From Mugil cephalus (Eukaryota; Chordata; Actinopteri; Mugiliformes; Mugilidae), in assembly GCF_022458985.1 (NCBI RefSeq), contig NC_061774.1, positions 9,600,616-9,664,615 on the forward strand: 64,000 bases of DNA, read 5' to 3'. Position numbers and translations under genes: made by a program. Below are positions 25,001 through 37,470 of the stretch, one piece after another. The notes beneath the pieces were generated by a model. It was not told the DNA's origin. It did no database searches and was given only the letters and a program-made list of their open reading frames with translations. Every line of letters begins with the position of its first letter. Within the stretch, counting starts at the first letter, position 1.

Positions 25001-28000
25001 CATTAGTATAAAAAAAAAATCAGGATTAAAAATCAGCTGCCAACTCTGTACCCGTAGTTAGTTCATTTACATGTATTTGAATGAAGCAATACTTCACCCA
25101 CGTCACGTTCGTTACCTTTGTCTGAGCAGTGAAACCTAATCTTTTTTTTTTTTTTCCCTCTGACTGATAACCGAGCACACCGAGCTCTGGCGAAGGAATT
25201 CAGTCGTCATGTACTCTGTGTAACCTCAACAAACTGCTGTTACGTAAGAGGTTGTGTAGAAATCACTGGCTCAGCTGGAGATTCCTCTGCTCCCAGGCCA
25301 CGTACAGGAGCGTCTCCTGCTGCGCTTTATAGTTATGACGCAAAGCTTATCTTTGCATCTGCTCGACGACGGATGTTTGTTTTGTGTTCAGGAGGAGGAC
25401 GAGGACGAAGACGAGGACAGGTCAACGTGAAACAATAAATGCTGCTTTAAGCTGCAGGGACACTGGAGGGGAGGTGGGGGGGGTAGCGTCATGATGGTTG
25501 TTCAGTTGATGTTGAAACGGAGTGAGAGTTGGGGTAAATCATCTGGATGATCATTTAGGAGGATGTAGTTTGTGTCTGTACAACACAATACAGTTAAATG
25601 GTACGACAAACTATAGCCTCCAGAATAAAATCACAGTTGAATGAGCAACAAATGAAAGATACCACAACCTTCAGTGTGGTTACAATTTCACTAATGTATC
25701 AAATACACTGACGAGAGTGTGTAATTAAGGGCTAGTGTTGGGGTTGGTCAGAGTTCATCATATGAAGCGACTACAGCTGTGGTTGTCATTGATCCGCTCT
25801 CTATGGATTGACCCATTTGTGTGGACTCTAGCTGTGTGTTGTCCACTGTGCTCACCCTCCACTTACTCAATAACTGTTCATCTGTCAGCAAACGGGGATT
25901 TTTAATGTAAATTAAGGCTGAAAATGTATGAAAATGGTTATTAGAGTAATATTTTCAGTTACGTGTCTATGCTACTGGATTCATACAGCGTAGATTTAAA
26001 AACAGTGAGTTGCAGTGCAGTTACACAATCATCCTTTACATGCACTTCCTGTTGTACTTTCCACTTGGTATTTTTATATCTCTGCAGTTGTTACTTCTTT
26101 TAAAAATAACAACTGCAGCTGTTTAAGCTGGAACTGTTCCTGGTTCGTCCTCCAGGATCCTTGTCGAAAATGCGGAGTCACATCTCGGCTCTGGAGGAGC
26201 AGCTGTCCACGAAGACGGGAACGCTGAAGGCCGTTCAGAATGAAGTGGCGCAGAAGACGAAGGAGCTCGCTGCCAAGGAGCTCAGCCTGCAGAGAGCCCG
26301 GGACGAGCTGAGTCTGGCGCACACACGCATGGCGCAGGACAGCGAACGGGTAAAAGCTCACTCTGCTACCGATACCGACGGAACTGATACTGAAAACAAA
26401 CATGTCTTTGAAGCCCGGCCGTGTTTTTTTTTACTGTTAACACACACACTGGGTGTTGTCCTCATTTATCACAATATTTCTCTTCCCTGAAAACTTATCT
26501 GGAACTTTCAGAACCTGAACCATCACCAACGCAAAAAACATCTGGCGTGCATGTGTGAAACAAAGGATAGACTCCCATTAATTAACCGCTTCCTGATGTT
26601 AGGATGTTTTTAGTCAGCATTAAACGATTACCACAAGGCAAATAAATACACGGCGCACACAAAACACAACACTCTGGGTGTGATACATTCAAAACCCACG
26701 GTGTTACGTATAGTCAGAGGTATTCTATTGATATGGAGGCGTGAAGTGGGAGTAAAACTCTCATTTTTTTTCATTTTTGTTATGTTCCTGTTGTTGGAGA
26801 ACATCTGTGGTTCGATGGCTTCGTTTCTGTGATTAAAAAGTCAAAGGTAGCAGGCAAAACAATTGGTAAAAACATAAACACGTGCTCTCTGTGTAAGCAG
26901 ACAGTTTGTTGCATGTTAAGTAACATTAAGGACGTAATTTAAAGTAAGAACTGTTTAAGAGCGTGTGTGTGTTCCTACGTCGCAGGTGTCAGGAGCTGAG
27001 CAGAAGCTGAAGCACCTGCAAGAGGAGCTCAAGTGTCAGAGGCAAAACGCCGAGAGCAGCCGAGTGCAACACCTGCAACGCACCAAGGAGCTGGAGAAAC
27101 AACATCAGAGAGTGAGGCAGACGCAGAAACAACAGCGGAGATGCGGATCTTGTTTTCTCTCCTCCACTTCACAGCTGAAGTACCTGTTTCGTTGTGTGTT
27201 GTTTTTCCCAGGATCTGACAGAGCAGCAGAGGGAGAGGCAGAGTTTGGAGAAGCAGCATCAGCAGGAGGTGAATAAGCTCAACCAGGAGCTCCAGCAGGC
27301 GAGGACGCTGCACAACGCCCTGCAGGCCCAGGCTGACAAGGTACACACAAGTGGACCAACAAGTCTCCTAACGTGCACAGTGCATTTCTCTAGATATGAC
27401 CTGTATCAACCCTGGAAACTCTGTAAATATGGTTTACAAGCCTGTCCTGTTTTCTCAGCTGTTTCCCCTTTCTATTTCCTGCTTCCCCATCCCTCCCTCC
27501 CTCTCTCCCTCTCCTGGGACTATTTTTCTCATATTTACCAAAGATCAATAAACTTATCTCACATTTTCTCCCACACTTGCTTCTCGCCCTTGTTGTTCTC
27601 TCTCTCTCTGGTTCACTCTCTCGCTTTCTGTGTTTCTGTTTTCTCTCCTCCCCCTCCCACCTGCTCTCCTCTCCGCTCCCTCCTCCTCCTCCTCCTCCTC
27701 CTCCTCTCGGTTTCTCCCCAGTGGAAAGGTTGAGCAGTGAAGGTAAAGACGGAGTGAGTGCGTTTGATGTTTGCAGAGTTGCTTTGGCCGTGGAAGCATG
27801 AAACAAACCTATGAAGTGTAACTGTGTGTGTGAGAAAGTCAGAAAGAGCGGCGTGAAGGAAAGGCTGTGGGATGAGGGTGAAGATTCGTTTAATGTGTTT
27901 GAGGCATGTTGCATGACATGTTTTTTTTTTTTTTTTTTTTAACATGAAAGAATTCTGATTATCAGCAAAACAAAAGTTAATCTCTCATCCAAACAGAATA

Positions 28001-28716
28001 ATGTGTCTTTCATCTTAATTCCCGTGCCTCTCGACATGGTATGAAACCTTCTCACAAGGTCTATTCATTAAATATAATGTCCTCTAAAACCTTCGTGGAA
28101 GCCTTTTGTAAACCACACAGATTTTTATCTTGTTTTTATCTGATAAGACTGAACCGAGTTAAAGCTCAGTAGAAGGACAGTTTCACACAAAGTCAGTCAC
28201 CTCGAACTTTGAACTTGTACAAACGTTTGTGAGAGTTGCTTTATTATAAATGATCTGAGCAGAAAAGATGATCATTTCCAGACTGTTTGTGTTTACAGTA
28301 ACTTAAGATAATGTGAAGAGTTTAATATGAGAACTGGTGGGAAGCCGATCAGCTCTGTTTCTCTCTGTTAGTTTGCCCTCAGTGGTAGATCATCTATTAC
28401 ACACGACCGAGTCTCACTATTTATCACTGGTTGTTGTCCTGAATCCTGTTCTTGAAACAACAGCCATTTGTTTCATCTTCGTTCTTCTCACCTCCTTCCC
28501 CTCATTTCTTTCTTTAATCCATTCCCTCCAATCTCCTTTAAATCCATTCTCTCTGTTAACAATCAGCTAACGAGTAACAATGTCCTCTATCAGCTGTCTC
28601 TGCAGAAGCAAGTGTTGGAGAAAGAGTTGGACACTCAGAAAGAGAAGCTGAAGTGGACGGAGGGACAGTTGAAGGAAAGCCAGAAGAAAGAGACGCAGAC
28701 ACAAGCCAAACTGACG

Positions 28717-28749
<33 letters not shown>

Positions 28750-28779
28750 GCACACACACACAGTCTACATTTATCAATT

Positions 28780-28818
<39 letters not shown>

Positions 28819-31800
28819 CTACATTTATCAATTATTCAGTAGAAAAGCAGCAGGTGGAAAATGGGCTCCTTTAATTTTTAAACAGCATCTTAATGTGCCG
28901 TATAGTAGCCAAATATTTTATATAATAATGTGTGATATTTGCTTATTCAATAATTCATGGCATCAGAAAGAATTTCATGAAGCTAAAAAATTAGATTGAT
29001 TTTGATAAACCTTGGTATATCTATTTATATGTTTCACTGTTACACAAACATTTCAGCCACAACTGACAAAATGATCCCCTCTTTAAAGTTATTACCGACT
29101 TAGATTTAAACTGATTTCTCTTAAAACAGAGCTTTGTTGATAAATGCTGACTCCAGCGAGGCTGAGGTTGGATTTTGGATTTAATTAGCTAAATACAATT
29201 CTTACTGAGGCACCCAGATCTCAGTTAGATTCGACGGGGTCTAATCCACCTAATTTGATTTTTTTTTTTCCCCTCGCATTAGGAAGCGGTGCGTGAGGCG
29301 GAGGGTGTGGCTGTGAGCCTGGAGCAGAGCAGGAAGAGGGAGCGAGCTCTGGAGGAGGAGGGGAGGAGGCTGGTGGAGGAGCGAGCCGACACCCTGCGTC
29401 TCCTCAAAGAACTACAAGGTCAGGAGGCTGCTGTGTGTGCGGGACAGTGAATCCATCACGTACAATATGTTTATACATATGAACCATATAGATTTGTTCT
29501 GACACTCGAGTTCTTGTAGGAAGAAGGTCAAAGGTCAGGAGTTAGAAGAGATGCAGTGTTTTTTATAGTACTTTTATAGTACTTACTATAAGTACTTGGG
29601 GTTTAACCAGTTTCATCTGGGGGACTTGTTGCTCTCTGGGTTAATTGTCGTGTTTTAAAGTTAAAATGATGAGTGTTTGGTTTTACTGTTCCCTTCAGGA
29701 CGTGTCATGATAATTTCCCAGAAGAGACAGTGCTGCCCCCTGCTGGTCAAACTGTCATTCACATTAAATTACATTTAACTCTATTAATGCACAGATACTT
29801 CAAACAGTCAGATACTGTCTCCTTTACTGCACGTGGCATCTTTGGGTAATAATTATGTTTTTATTCTTGTATTTGTTTCTCTTTCCTTTTGACTCCAGAA
29901 CAAAAATCTGCTCCACAACCCGTCCAGTTTTGCCCGGTCGTTCAAAGTTTTCCACCTCAGTCTTCAGTTTCTCATTCTCCTCGACCTCCTGCCCACACCA
30001 AGAGGTCTGCTGCTACACGACCTGACCAGAGGAGGGAAGAAGAAGACAAAGAGCGCACAGCACCGTACCCTCCTGACAGAGAACCAGGAGAAGGAATAGA
30101 CTCTGAACACATCAGTGTCATTATCTCCCCAGACACTGAGTGTTTACGAAGAACAGGGCACAGAAGGAAGAGTAATGAAGAGGAGAACGAGAGTAATAAT
30201 GAGACGATGAAAAGTGACATCTCTGGTCCAAACAACAGCGGTTCCTCTCACTCTGCTGACGACATCCCCATCAAACCCTCTATGGATGGTGATCGCGTGA
30301 CAGATCCCGACTGCAAACTGACGCAAACTCTGATGCTTTCTGCCGAAAAGACACCTTCTCTCACGTCCGAGCACCCCGCCCCCTCCGAAGACCTCAAGAG
30401 GGAGAACGCCATGCTGCAGTCTGAGCTCCAAGATGTGCGTCAGGAGCTCCAGAAACGACTAGAAGACCTCGAGTCCCAACGACGGGCTGAGGCAGAGGCC
30501 AGGACTCGTCTGAAACAGCTCAGCCGCAAACAAGCCAGCCAGGCCGTGGAGAGGGAGGAGAAAGACAAGGAGTGGAAGACTCAACTGGAGAGTGAAAGGG
30601 CCGAGGCAGAAAGGCTGAGGAAGGCCGTGTCTGCTCTGGAGGTCGAGATAAAGAGAAGAAGCAATGAAAGAGACGAGGAGGGGGGAGAGGAGAAGGAGGA
30701 GGAGAAATCTAAGGAACTGGAAGACAGGGAGACTGAAATGATAGAGCTCAATATCCAGCTGAAGAAGCAGCTCGTGGAGGTGAAAGCACAGCTGGCTTTG
30801 GAGCGCGAGGAGAGAAACCAAATGTCAAACTTAGACATCGATGAAAAGAAGGAGCTGAGCACGAAAGTGGCAGAACTTACTGCAGAAGTAGAAAACTTAA
30901 AGCAGATACTAAAAGAAAACTCACAAGAAGAGGAGAGTCTCTCGGACGCCAACAGCCCTCTGACGTACCTGACTCTACACGACGACGAGCTCAACTCCAA
31001 CGTCGTCGTCTGCTGCGACGACAACCTCCTCCCTTCACCAGAGCGGCACCTCCGCTTCTGCCAGTCCACCAACCAACGCAACGTGCATGTGTCTCGGGCA
31101 GACCTGATTCAGGAGGACCAGAGTGTGATAGACGATGAGCACTTGCCTCTGTCGGGTGATGATCAAACGGGTCAAGTGGTCGCTGACCTGGAGGACACCA
31201 GACAAATCAGAGGCGGTGAGCTTGTTGCCTCTGATTTGTCAAAAGAGGTGGAGCGGCTTCAGAAGGAGTATAAAACGGAGAGGGAGCGTGCTAACCAGTA
31301 CCAGGTTAAACTGGAGGCCCTGCAAAACCAGGTGAGTAATTGTAGACAGATGGAACAGACGATGGCTGTTAAAAGCTGCTAACGAGAGAAGCTTTGCTAA
31401 TGTTCTTACTAACAGCTGCTACTTAAAGAAGAAAAGATTATCACCAAAACTACAACTCCCACAGCAGATTCAATCAAATTAAATGCAAAGTAAATACAGC
31501 GACACCAGGGAAAATGTGGATTATCAGATCAAATTAAGGACAATTAGACTCAACAATCATCCATGCAAACTACTACTGGATTTGGAAAAGTGGATTAGCC
31601 TCAGTTTCAGTTAGTTTTAGTTCATTTCGGTTATAATAAATAAAAGATGCTAACGCTAAGAGTTGTCTGAGAAGTAACGTTTGCCAGACAATACCGTAGC
31701 GTCAGACCGACGTTAAAAGAATGAAGAGGAGTGATCACAAATGTTCAGTTTATTGTTTTATTATTATTTATTGAACTGAAATAGTTGCTCTTCACTGTAA

Positions 31801-34800
31801 CTACGCCAAAACAACAACATCCACAAACTTATCTGACAGCACTTCAGGACGTAACTTAAGCTGTGACTTCATCAAAAAACCGAGCATAACTTAATATAAC
31901 CTGACACTAAATGTGAAACACAGCACCATGTTTCTGTGCCTGGATTCCAGTTGTTTCTTCGTAATGCAGCGATTCATTTACTTCTTTTCTTTGCCAGTCG
32001 CAGACACCTGTAAACATTTATCTCTGCTTTTCAAATCTGTTGGTTCAGTCAATCGTAAAACAGCTCTTCATCTTTTTTAAAATTAATTTTACAATTTTTA
32101 TGGTATTAAACCCTGTGTTTCAAACTAATGCTGCTAATCTTCATATTCAACTGTCACTTTCTGCCACTCAGTGGCCGTAACCACGGAGACTTCACTTGTG
32201 GTGACGTCACGTGCATACTCTCTATTGTCAGCATTGCTCTCTAATTATGGTTTTAATCGCTCGTCTGCAGCTTCTCATCTGCGTCCAGTCAGTGGTTATG
32301 AGTCAAACTGGAACAAAGAGGCTCATATCGGAGTTGAACTTAATAAATGTCAAACGGTTACATTTCCTGAAATAACTGCCGCTCACCACAGTCTGATTAG
32401 ACGCTGTGTAGGAGGCAGGAGGAGGGAGGGTTTTCTGTGCTTGTCCAACCACTGGGTGACGTGAACGAGTAACGCGCAGTTCAAACCGATCACAGCTGTT
32501 CTGTGTCGCTGTGTCATGTAGTTGCTCAGTGTCGGACACTGATCTGACACAGGACCTTAAATCTGATTGAGGCAAAACCTCAGTAGCCACTGATGCAAAT
32601 TATACATCAGATACAGATGATCTGAGCTTTCTCTGTGTCCCTGATTTACAAGTGGTTAAGATAATTTACCTCAGTAACTTCACTGCACATACACTCACTA
32701 TTTCATAGTTTGCAGATCGCTGACACATAGAAGAAGCCTTTTTAAAACATGTGCTGTAAACTCTTATTATACACAGGTGGTACAGACTGTTTATAGTCTT
32801 ATTACATTTTTCCATTTAAACATTTCTGTGTCCCTCTCCTCCTTAAATGTTGTTTTCAGGTGACACGTCAGACCCAGCAGCTAACGATGGCCTTCGAGAA
32901 TCAGAGTCTGCACATCTCAGGTCTCCTGCAAGAGCTGCAAGAGAAGGAGAGCGCCCTCCTCAGCCAAGGAGAGGAACTGGTTCGATGCAAGCAAGAGCTG
33001 GACGGCCTCAAGAAAGAAAAGGAGGAGGAGACGACGCTGACGGTCAAAGAGGCTGGTGAAGACGGAGAAAGAGGGGAACGAGGGGATGAAAAGGTGGCAG
33101 AGATCTCAAAGAGTCAGGAGAAGGAACGCGCTGTCACCTTTCACTCTACGAACGTAGCAGCACGTGACTCGAATGCACCGAAAGATACAAGTCAACGCGC
33201 GGTGGGGACACTGGATGCTGAAAAACCTTCTCCTCGTAGCAGCGAAGCTGACGTAGCGCTGCGGTCAGGAGAACATCCAGACTCTGTGGACTCAAACAGG
33301 ACTCAGAGTCACCATGACTCTGCTGGTGTGATGGCAGAGGATCAGTGCATTCAACAGGGGGAAACAGCAGACATGGCCACAGAACTGCTCGCTCTCCGCC
33401 GGGAAAATCAGCGACTGAAACAAAGAATAGAGGCCTGGACTGTCTCAGAAACCACAGGGCCAACATTACAGTCTCACAGCGAAAACCAAGAGGACCAAAT
33501 CAAACAAAGCCAAAGCACCATGAAAGTGTCCTCCTCGCCAGAGCCAGTGACACGTAGGATGCAAACCACGACCGAGGGACCCGAGTCGCTCCTGAAGAAT
33601 GTGAAGAGGCTTGAAGATGAAGGACAAGATTTAGAAGTGGACGATGAGACAACCACAAGAGCTGAAGAAGAGCTGGACCAAGAGTCTGAGGTCGACATTG
33701 ACCACCTGCAGCAACAGGTAATGATCGAACACAGAAACGGGTTTACATTGAAGATATTAATAACCTCCACCAGGAAACTGACTCCAACTCCTTTGTTTAC
33801 GTCAACACAGTTGCACAAGTTGTCTGACAACTCATTGTTGTTGTACTTTTCCTCAGTGAATGTAATGTTTCCTTCCCGTCCAGGTGGAGGCGCTGCAGAT
33901 GAAGATTCGGGCTCTGTCCGTGGAAACGCAGCAGCAGACGGAGGAGCTCGCTATGTGGAGACTGGCCTCGCAACCAGCCCCGACGTTTGACCAGTCCGGT
34001 CCAAACCAGCAGCAGCAGCAGCAGCAGACAGATGAGCCGATCCAAAGTGTCGAGGCTCCGGTTCAGGGACACACTGTGGTCCCTCAGAAGAGCCAGGACA
34101 ACGTCACAGTCGTCAGAGAAGATGAGTTATACCTTAACTGCTCCTCCAACAAGCTGCAGGGTCGCTTGTTGTTCTCAAGGTAACTCATAACAAAGGTGTA
34201 AATACAGCGCTGACATGGTAGTGGAGCATTAAATCTGCCAGTTTTGTATTAAACACATATATCTAAGTTGATTATACACATATATATTTAATAGTTTAAT
34301 ATACTGCATGTCTGTGCACAGGGTTTTATCTGTGACTAAGACAATTAATATTATTTCTTGTTTCACCACCAGACTCCAGAACAGCATCCATCCCGACCCA
34401 AAGAGTGACTATCCCTCTAAAAAGATGGACACTCCCAAGATTGACCAGGTGATTTCATCCAAATCAACATTCACTTCTACAGAAAATCAGTGTTGTTGTT
34501 TGAGAAAATCCTTCTGTGGCTAAGTCAGTGCAAGACATTTAGAAAGAATGATAACAAAATCAGATTTTCAGTGATACTCAGGGGTCAGTTTCCAGAGGAT
34601 TTCCAAGGAACATGTAGCAAAGAGAAGAGTGGGTTTAATTTGTTCCCTTCAAATTAAATGTTACACAGAAAATGTCAGTGTACAGCCAAAACATGAGCCA
34701 AAATCTCTCTGTTTCCAGAATAGGGTTTTCAGTAAGTTTAAAGTTTATATGAAGCTATTCCCGCACTAAACCACACAGTTCTTATTGTTTCACTGATATC

Positions 34801-35825
34801 AAGCACCTGTAAAAATGTCCAGTTATTTTTCATATCATAATTAAATATTTTTTTTTAATTGTTTCTCTTGACTCAGGAATCTGAAAAAGAAAACCAGGAG
34901 ATTAACTTCTCACAGCGGTCACACGCCGCTCCAACGCAGCACAAAACACAAAAGAGAGACACTGAGCTCATCCAGATGTCACCGGAGAAAACGGCGCCGC
35001 TGCACGTAGCCAAAGATCCTCAGAAATCAAATCAGTGTCACGCAGAGAAACTGGAGGCCAAACCAAACTCCTCCAGAGACACGGGTGAATTAAACACGGC
35101 CTCAGACGTCAGGGTAGAAATGATAAGTGTCAGCAGTCAAACAGAGGACAGTCTGTATCCCAGCCGTGTCACAACAGCGTGCGTGAACACACAGACTGAG
35201 GAGGAGGAGGAGGATGAAGGAGAGCTAGTGGATTCTCCTCCAGTCTCCCCTGTCCCTTTATCTGAGGGGGCGAAGTCTGGAGATAAATTGTTGTTTTCGG
35301 GTTCTTTCCCCATCCCGGCTGACCCGGCTCGTCTGGCTGAAAGAATCCGTCGCAACAGGACGCAGCTGTCAGCCGCGTTCGACGACACAGAGTATGAACC
35401 CTACGGTCTGCCAGAAGTCGTCATGAAAGGTGACTTTGGACTTGCTGAGTAAAACCTCTAATAAGCCAGATGTTCCCTTCAGGAGCTAAAAGAGACAACA
35501 CACATACTGGACATTACTTTAAGTTTCTCTATACAATTATAGAAACAATGATCATGAGATAAGTAATAGTGCTCACAACTTCTTTTCCCTTTTAGCACAC
35601 GCCTCTGTTTATGTTCTCTTTATCTGTGCTTTCACTCTCCGTCCTTTATCTGCTGTCCACTAATCCTCTTATTTATTCTTTGTCTCCCCCTCTTTCCCGC
35701 ACTCAGGCTTTGCTGACATCCCCAGTGGTCCTTCGTGTCCCTACATTGTGAGGAGAGGTTTGTTGGGGACAACGGTCGTTCCCGTCTCTCAGAAAAACAC
35801 GAAGGAGGAGGAGGAGACTGATTAA
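22069..35825 (+). CDS. cenpf: Centromere protein F homologue, shortened (16 coding exons)
   Basis: Exons: 22069-22230, 22480-22676, 22794-22894, 23215-23279, 24076-24334, 26156-26349, 26986-27111, 27212-27340, 28594-28716, 29283-29418, 29899-31331, 32860-33717, 33884-34179, 34373-34448, 34877-35429, 35707-35825. All phases agree, giving 1608 residues. The N-terminus MSWAEEDWTVGL.GRVLQKVKEL matches CENP-F (MSWALEEWKEGL.TRALQKIQEL). CQRQNAESSR and ELQQARTLHNALQA match its N-terminal coiled coil. Near the end YEPYGLPEVVMKGFADIPSG..PYIVRR matches the C-terminal Rb-binding/targeting block. The middle is nearly all acidic coiled coil. CENP-F acts at mitotic kinetochores, the nuclear matrix/envelope and on microtubules. 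Human CENPF is about 3,100-3,200 residues; the internal tandem repeats and the basic tail with its CaaX box are absent here. A 7-glutamine run is at 34007-34027. Confidence 0.92.
28720..28840 (+). repeat. Compound (CA)n microsatellite with duplicated spacer
   Basis: Two (CA)n tracts are each followed by the same 24-base unit, CAGTCTACATTTATCAATTATTCA (28761-28784 and 28815-28838). This is a tandem duplication of tract plus spacer. It starts 3 bases inside the intron, directly after the donor of the cenpf exon 28594-28716. Confidence 0.85.
29525..29537 (+). promoter_or_regulatory. DR1 nuclear-receptor-like motif
   Basis: AGGTCA-A-AGGTCA is a perfect direct repeat with one spacer, the consensus for HNF4 or RXR heterodimers, in a cenpf intron. 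A 13-base match can occur by chance; no function is claimed. Confidence 0.25.
29733..29746 (-). promoter_or_regulatory. CTCF-consensus motif
   Basis: The minus strand reads CCAGCAGGGGGCAG, matching every position of the vertebrate CTCF core consensus as I know it (CCASYAGRKGGCRS). It lies in the cenpf intron between the exons ending 29418 and starting 29899. Occupancy is unknown. Confidence 0.4.
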
Positions 35826-36112
35826 AGCACAGCAGCAGGTGACGTCCTGAGACCGTAACAGAGACACTAACGTTGGTTTTATGTCCCAAGTAATTCAAAG
35901 ATGTATTTAATGAATATGTAGGTTCATTGTTATTACTGATGAATGAAGAGTTCATTATAGAGCTTCAACGTTTTTATAGAGCACTGCCTCACGTTTGACT
36001 TTTATCAAATATGAACATTTATTTAAAGTTAAACAACATAAGCATCTAATCACTAATGTCTTTTGTTTAATGTCATATTCTTTACTTGAAGCCTAATGTT
36101 ACATACAAACAG

Positions 36113-36118
36113 AATAAA
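36113..36118 (+). terminator. cenpf: Candidate cenpf polyadenylation signal
   Basis: AATAAA lies 288 bases after the cenpf stop codon. A further AATAAA at 36789-36794 follows the possible spliced terminal exon, so the transcript may end at either. Confidence 0.35.
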
Positions 36119-36730
36119 GAGCTCAATATGAATAAATTTCATCGTTCAGACTTTTATAAATACAATATAAATTGTACCTCAGAAAATGAACTTTTCTTTC
36201 TCCATCTTGATAAATACATGTGTGGGGAATTAACTTATCTCCAAACAATGGCAGCTTCCAGTAAACTAGTCCTGACTGTCAAATATCTGGAGATGATTGG
36301 ACGCTCAGACAGCAGGAAAATATAAAAGAAAGAGCGAACATGTCACAGACGTAACGTCGCTGTTAAGGAGGACAAATGCAGCAACAGTGTTTTGTTCTGG
36401 TTATTTTTAATTTTGGACACTAGTGAGTATTTACAGCCACTGTTTCGATAATTAATGTCGAGACCTTTTAAATGCAAATACAGATGTTCGTCATTCAGAT
36501 GTAGTTTCTACAGTAGTTTCTATGATCTCAAATAAATTATCTTTGAATGTTGGACTGAAGCCTCCAAAGAAGAGACCCATTTTTGACGTTTTATTAAAAT
36601 AACAATTGTTTGATTAATTAAACAAATGTTGGTTATATAGCAATTTAATTCTGCTCTTTTATTATTAATATAAGATTTTGATTCTGTCCAAATCTAAAAG
36701 ACGTTCCATGTTTTGTCTGGTTGTCTACAG

Positions 36731-36794
36731 ATGTGGTGGAAAGAAGGGATCTTTGAGGACGCCTGACGACTCAGCGCTCTTCAGGACCAAATAA
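36731..36794 (+). other. cenpf: Possible alternative terminal exon of cenpf with poly-A signal
   Basis: A good acceptor (TTGTCTACAG, ending 36730) is followed by about 60 bases containing AATAAA at 36789-36794 and then an A-rich run. A usable donor, CAGCAG|GTGACG, lies 15 bases after the cenpf stop (exon end 35840). The sequence could therefore be a spliced 3' UTR exon. One frame here is open and ends in TAA within the AATAAA signal, but no in-phase donor that would make it coding was found. Confidence 0.3.
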
Positions 36795-37380
36795 AGGTTT
36801 AAAAAAAAACAAAAAAAAAAAAGCTGCAATCAGCCGTGGACCTCTGGACGTGTGAGTGCAGGTGACTGGGCCTGCACTGACAAAATAATAAACGCCTCCG
36901 CCGTGGATCCAGAGACTTTTAATGGTCACTAGTTGATCCTCAGATTGCTGCGTGGAGACGTATCCGTTCATCATGCTGCCTTCACTCGACGCCCACCTGT
37001 ATATTTAGTTAGAGAAGTGGTGATTAAATGATGCTTGTTGATGTTTCTTCACTTTCCCGAAGGGATTGTTTAGTTTTTAGTAACTCGGAATGAACTTACG
37101 AGCCAAGCCTCAGCTTACTTTGAATGAAACAGTGCCTAGTCGGCGTTTTTCTAAACAAGCACTTGTCAAGATAAGCTTGACTTGTTTTTCAAAAGGGCGA
37201 AGCCAAGAGAGGCCTGTTGTGGAAGCACGATGTATATTTTTTTTCTCGAGGTGGCTTATTTATGGACACTTGAATGTGTTTCGGTAAACGGCAGGTGTTT
37301 ACAACAAATGTGTGAAAGTGTGGGTGAGTGTGTGTGTGTGTGAATATGAACATGCGTGTCATCATCTTGATGTTACTGTT

Positions 37381-37388
<8 letters not shown>

Positions 37389-37467
<79 letters not shown>
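37389..37467 (+). repeat. (TG)n microsatellite, about 79 bp
   Basis: An uninterrupted alternating TG tract lies downstream of cenpf. It is likely to be length-polymorphic and able to adopt Z-DNA. Confidence 0.95.

Positions 37468-37470
<3 letters not shown>

Noticed and set aside
27390-27914. Long minus-strand frame rich in Glu, Gly and Arg
   Set aside because: It is the complement of a TCC/CT-rich intron of cenpf; low-complexity composition keeps it open.
28720-28840. Repeat-spacer-repeat look suggesting a CRISPR-like array
   Set aside because: The repeats are simple CA tracts and the spacers are identical duplicates; the genome is a vertebrate.
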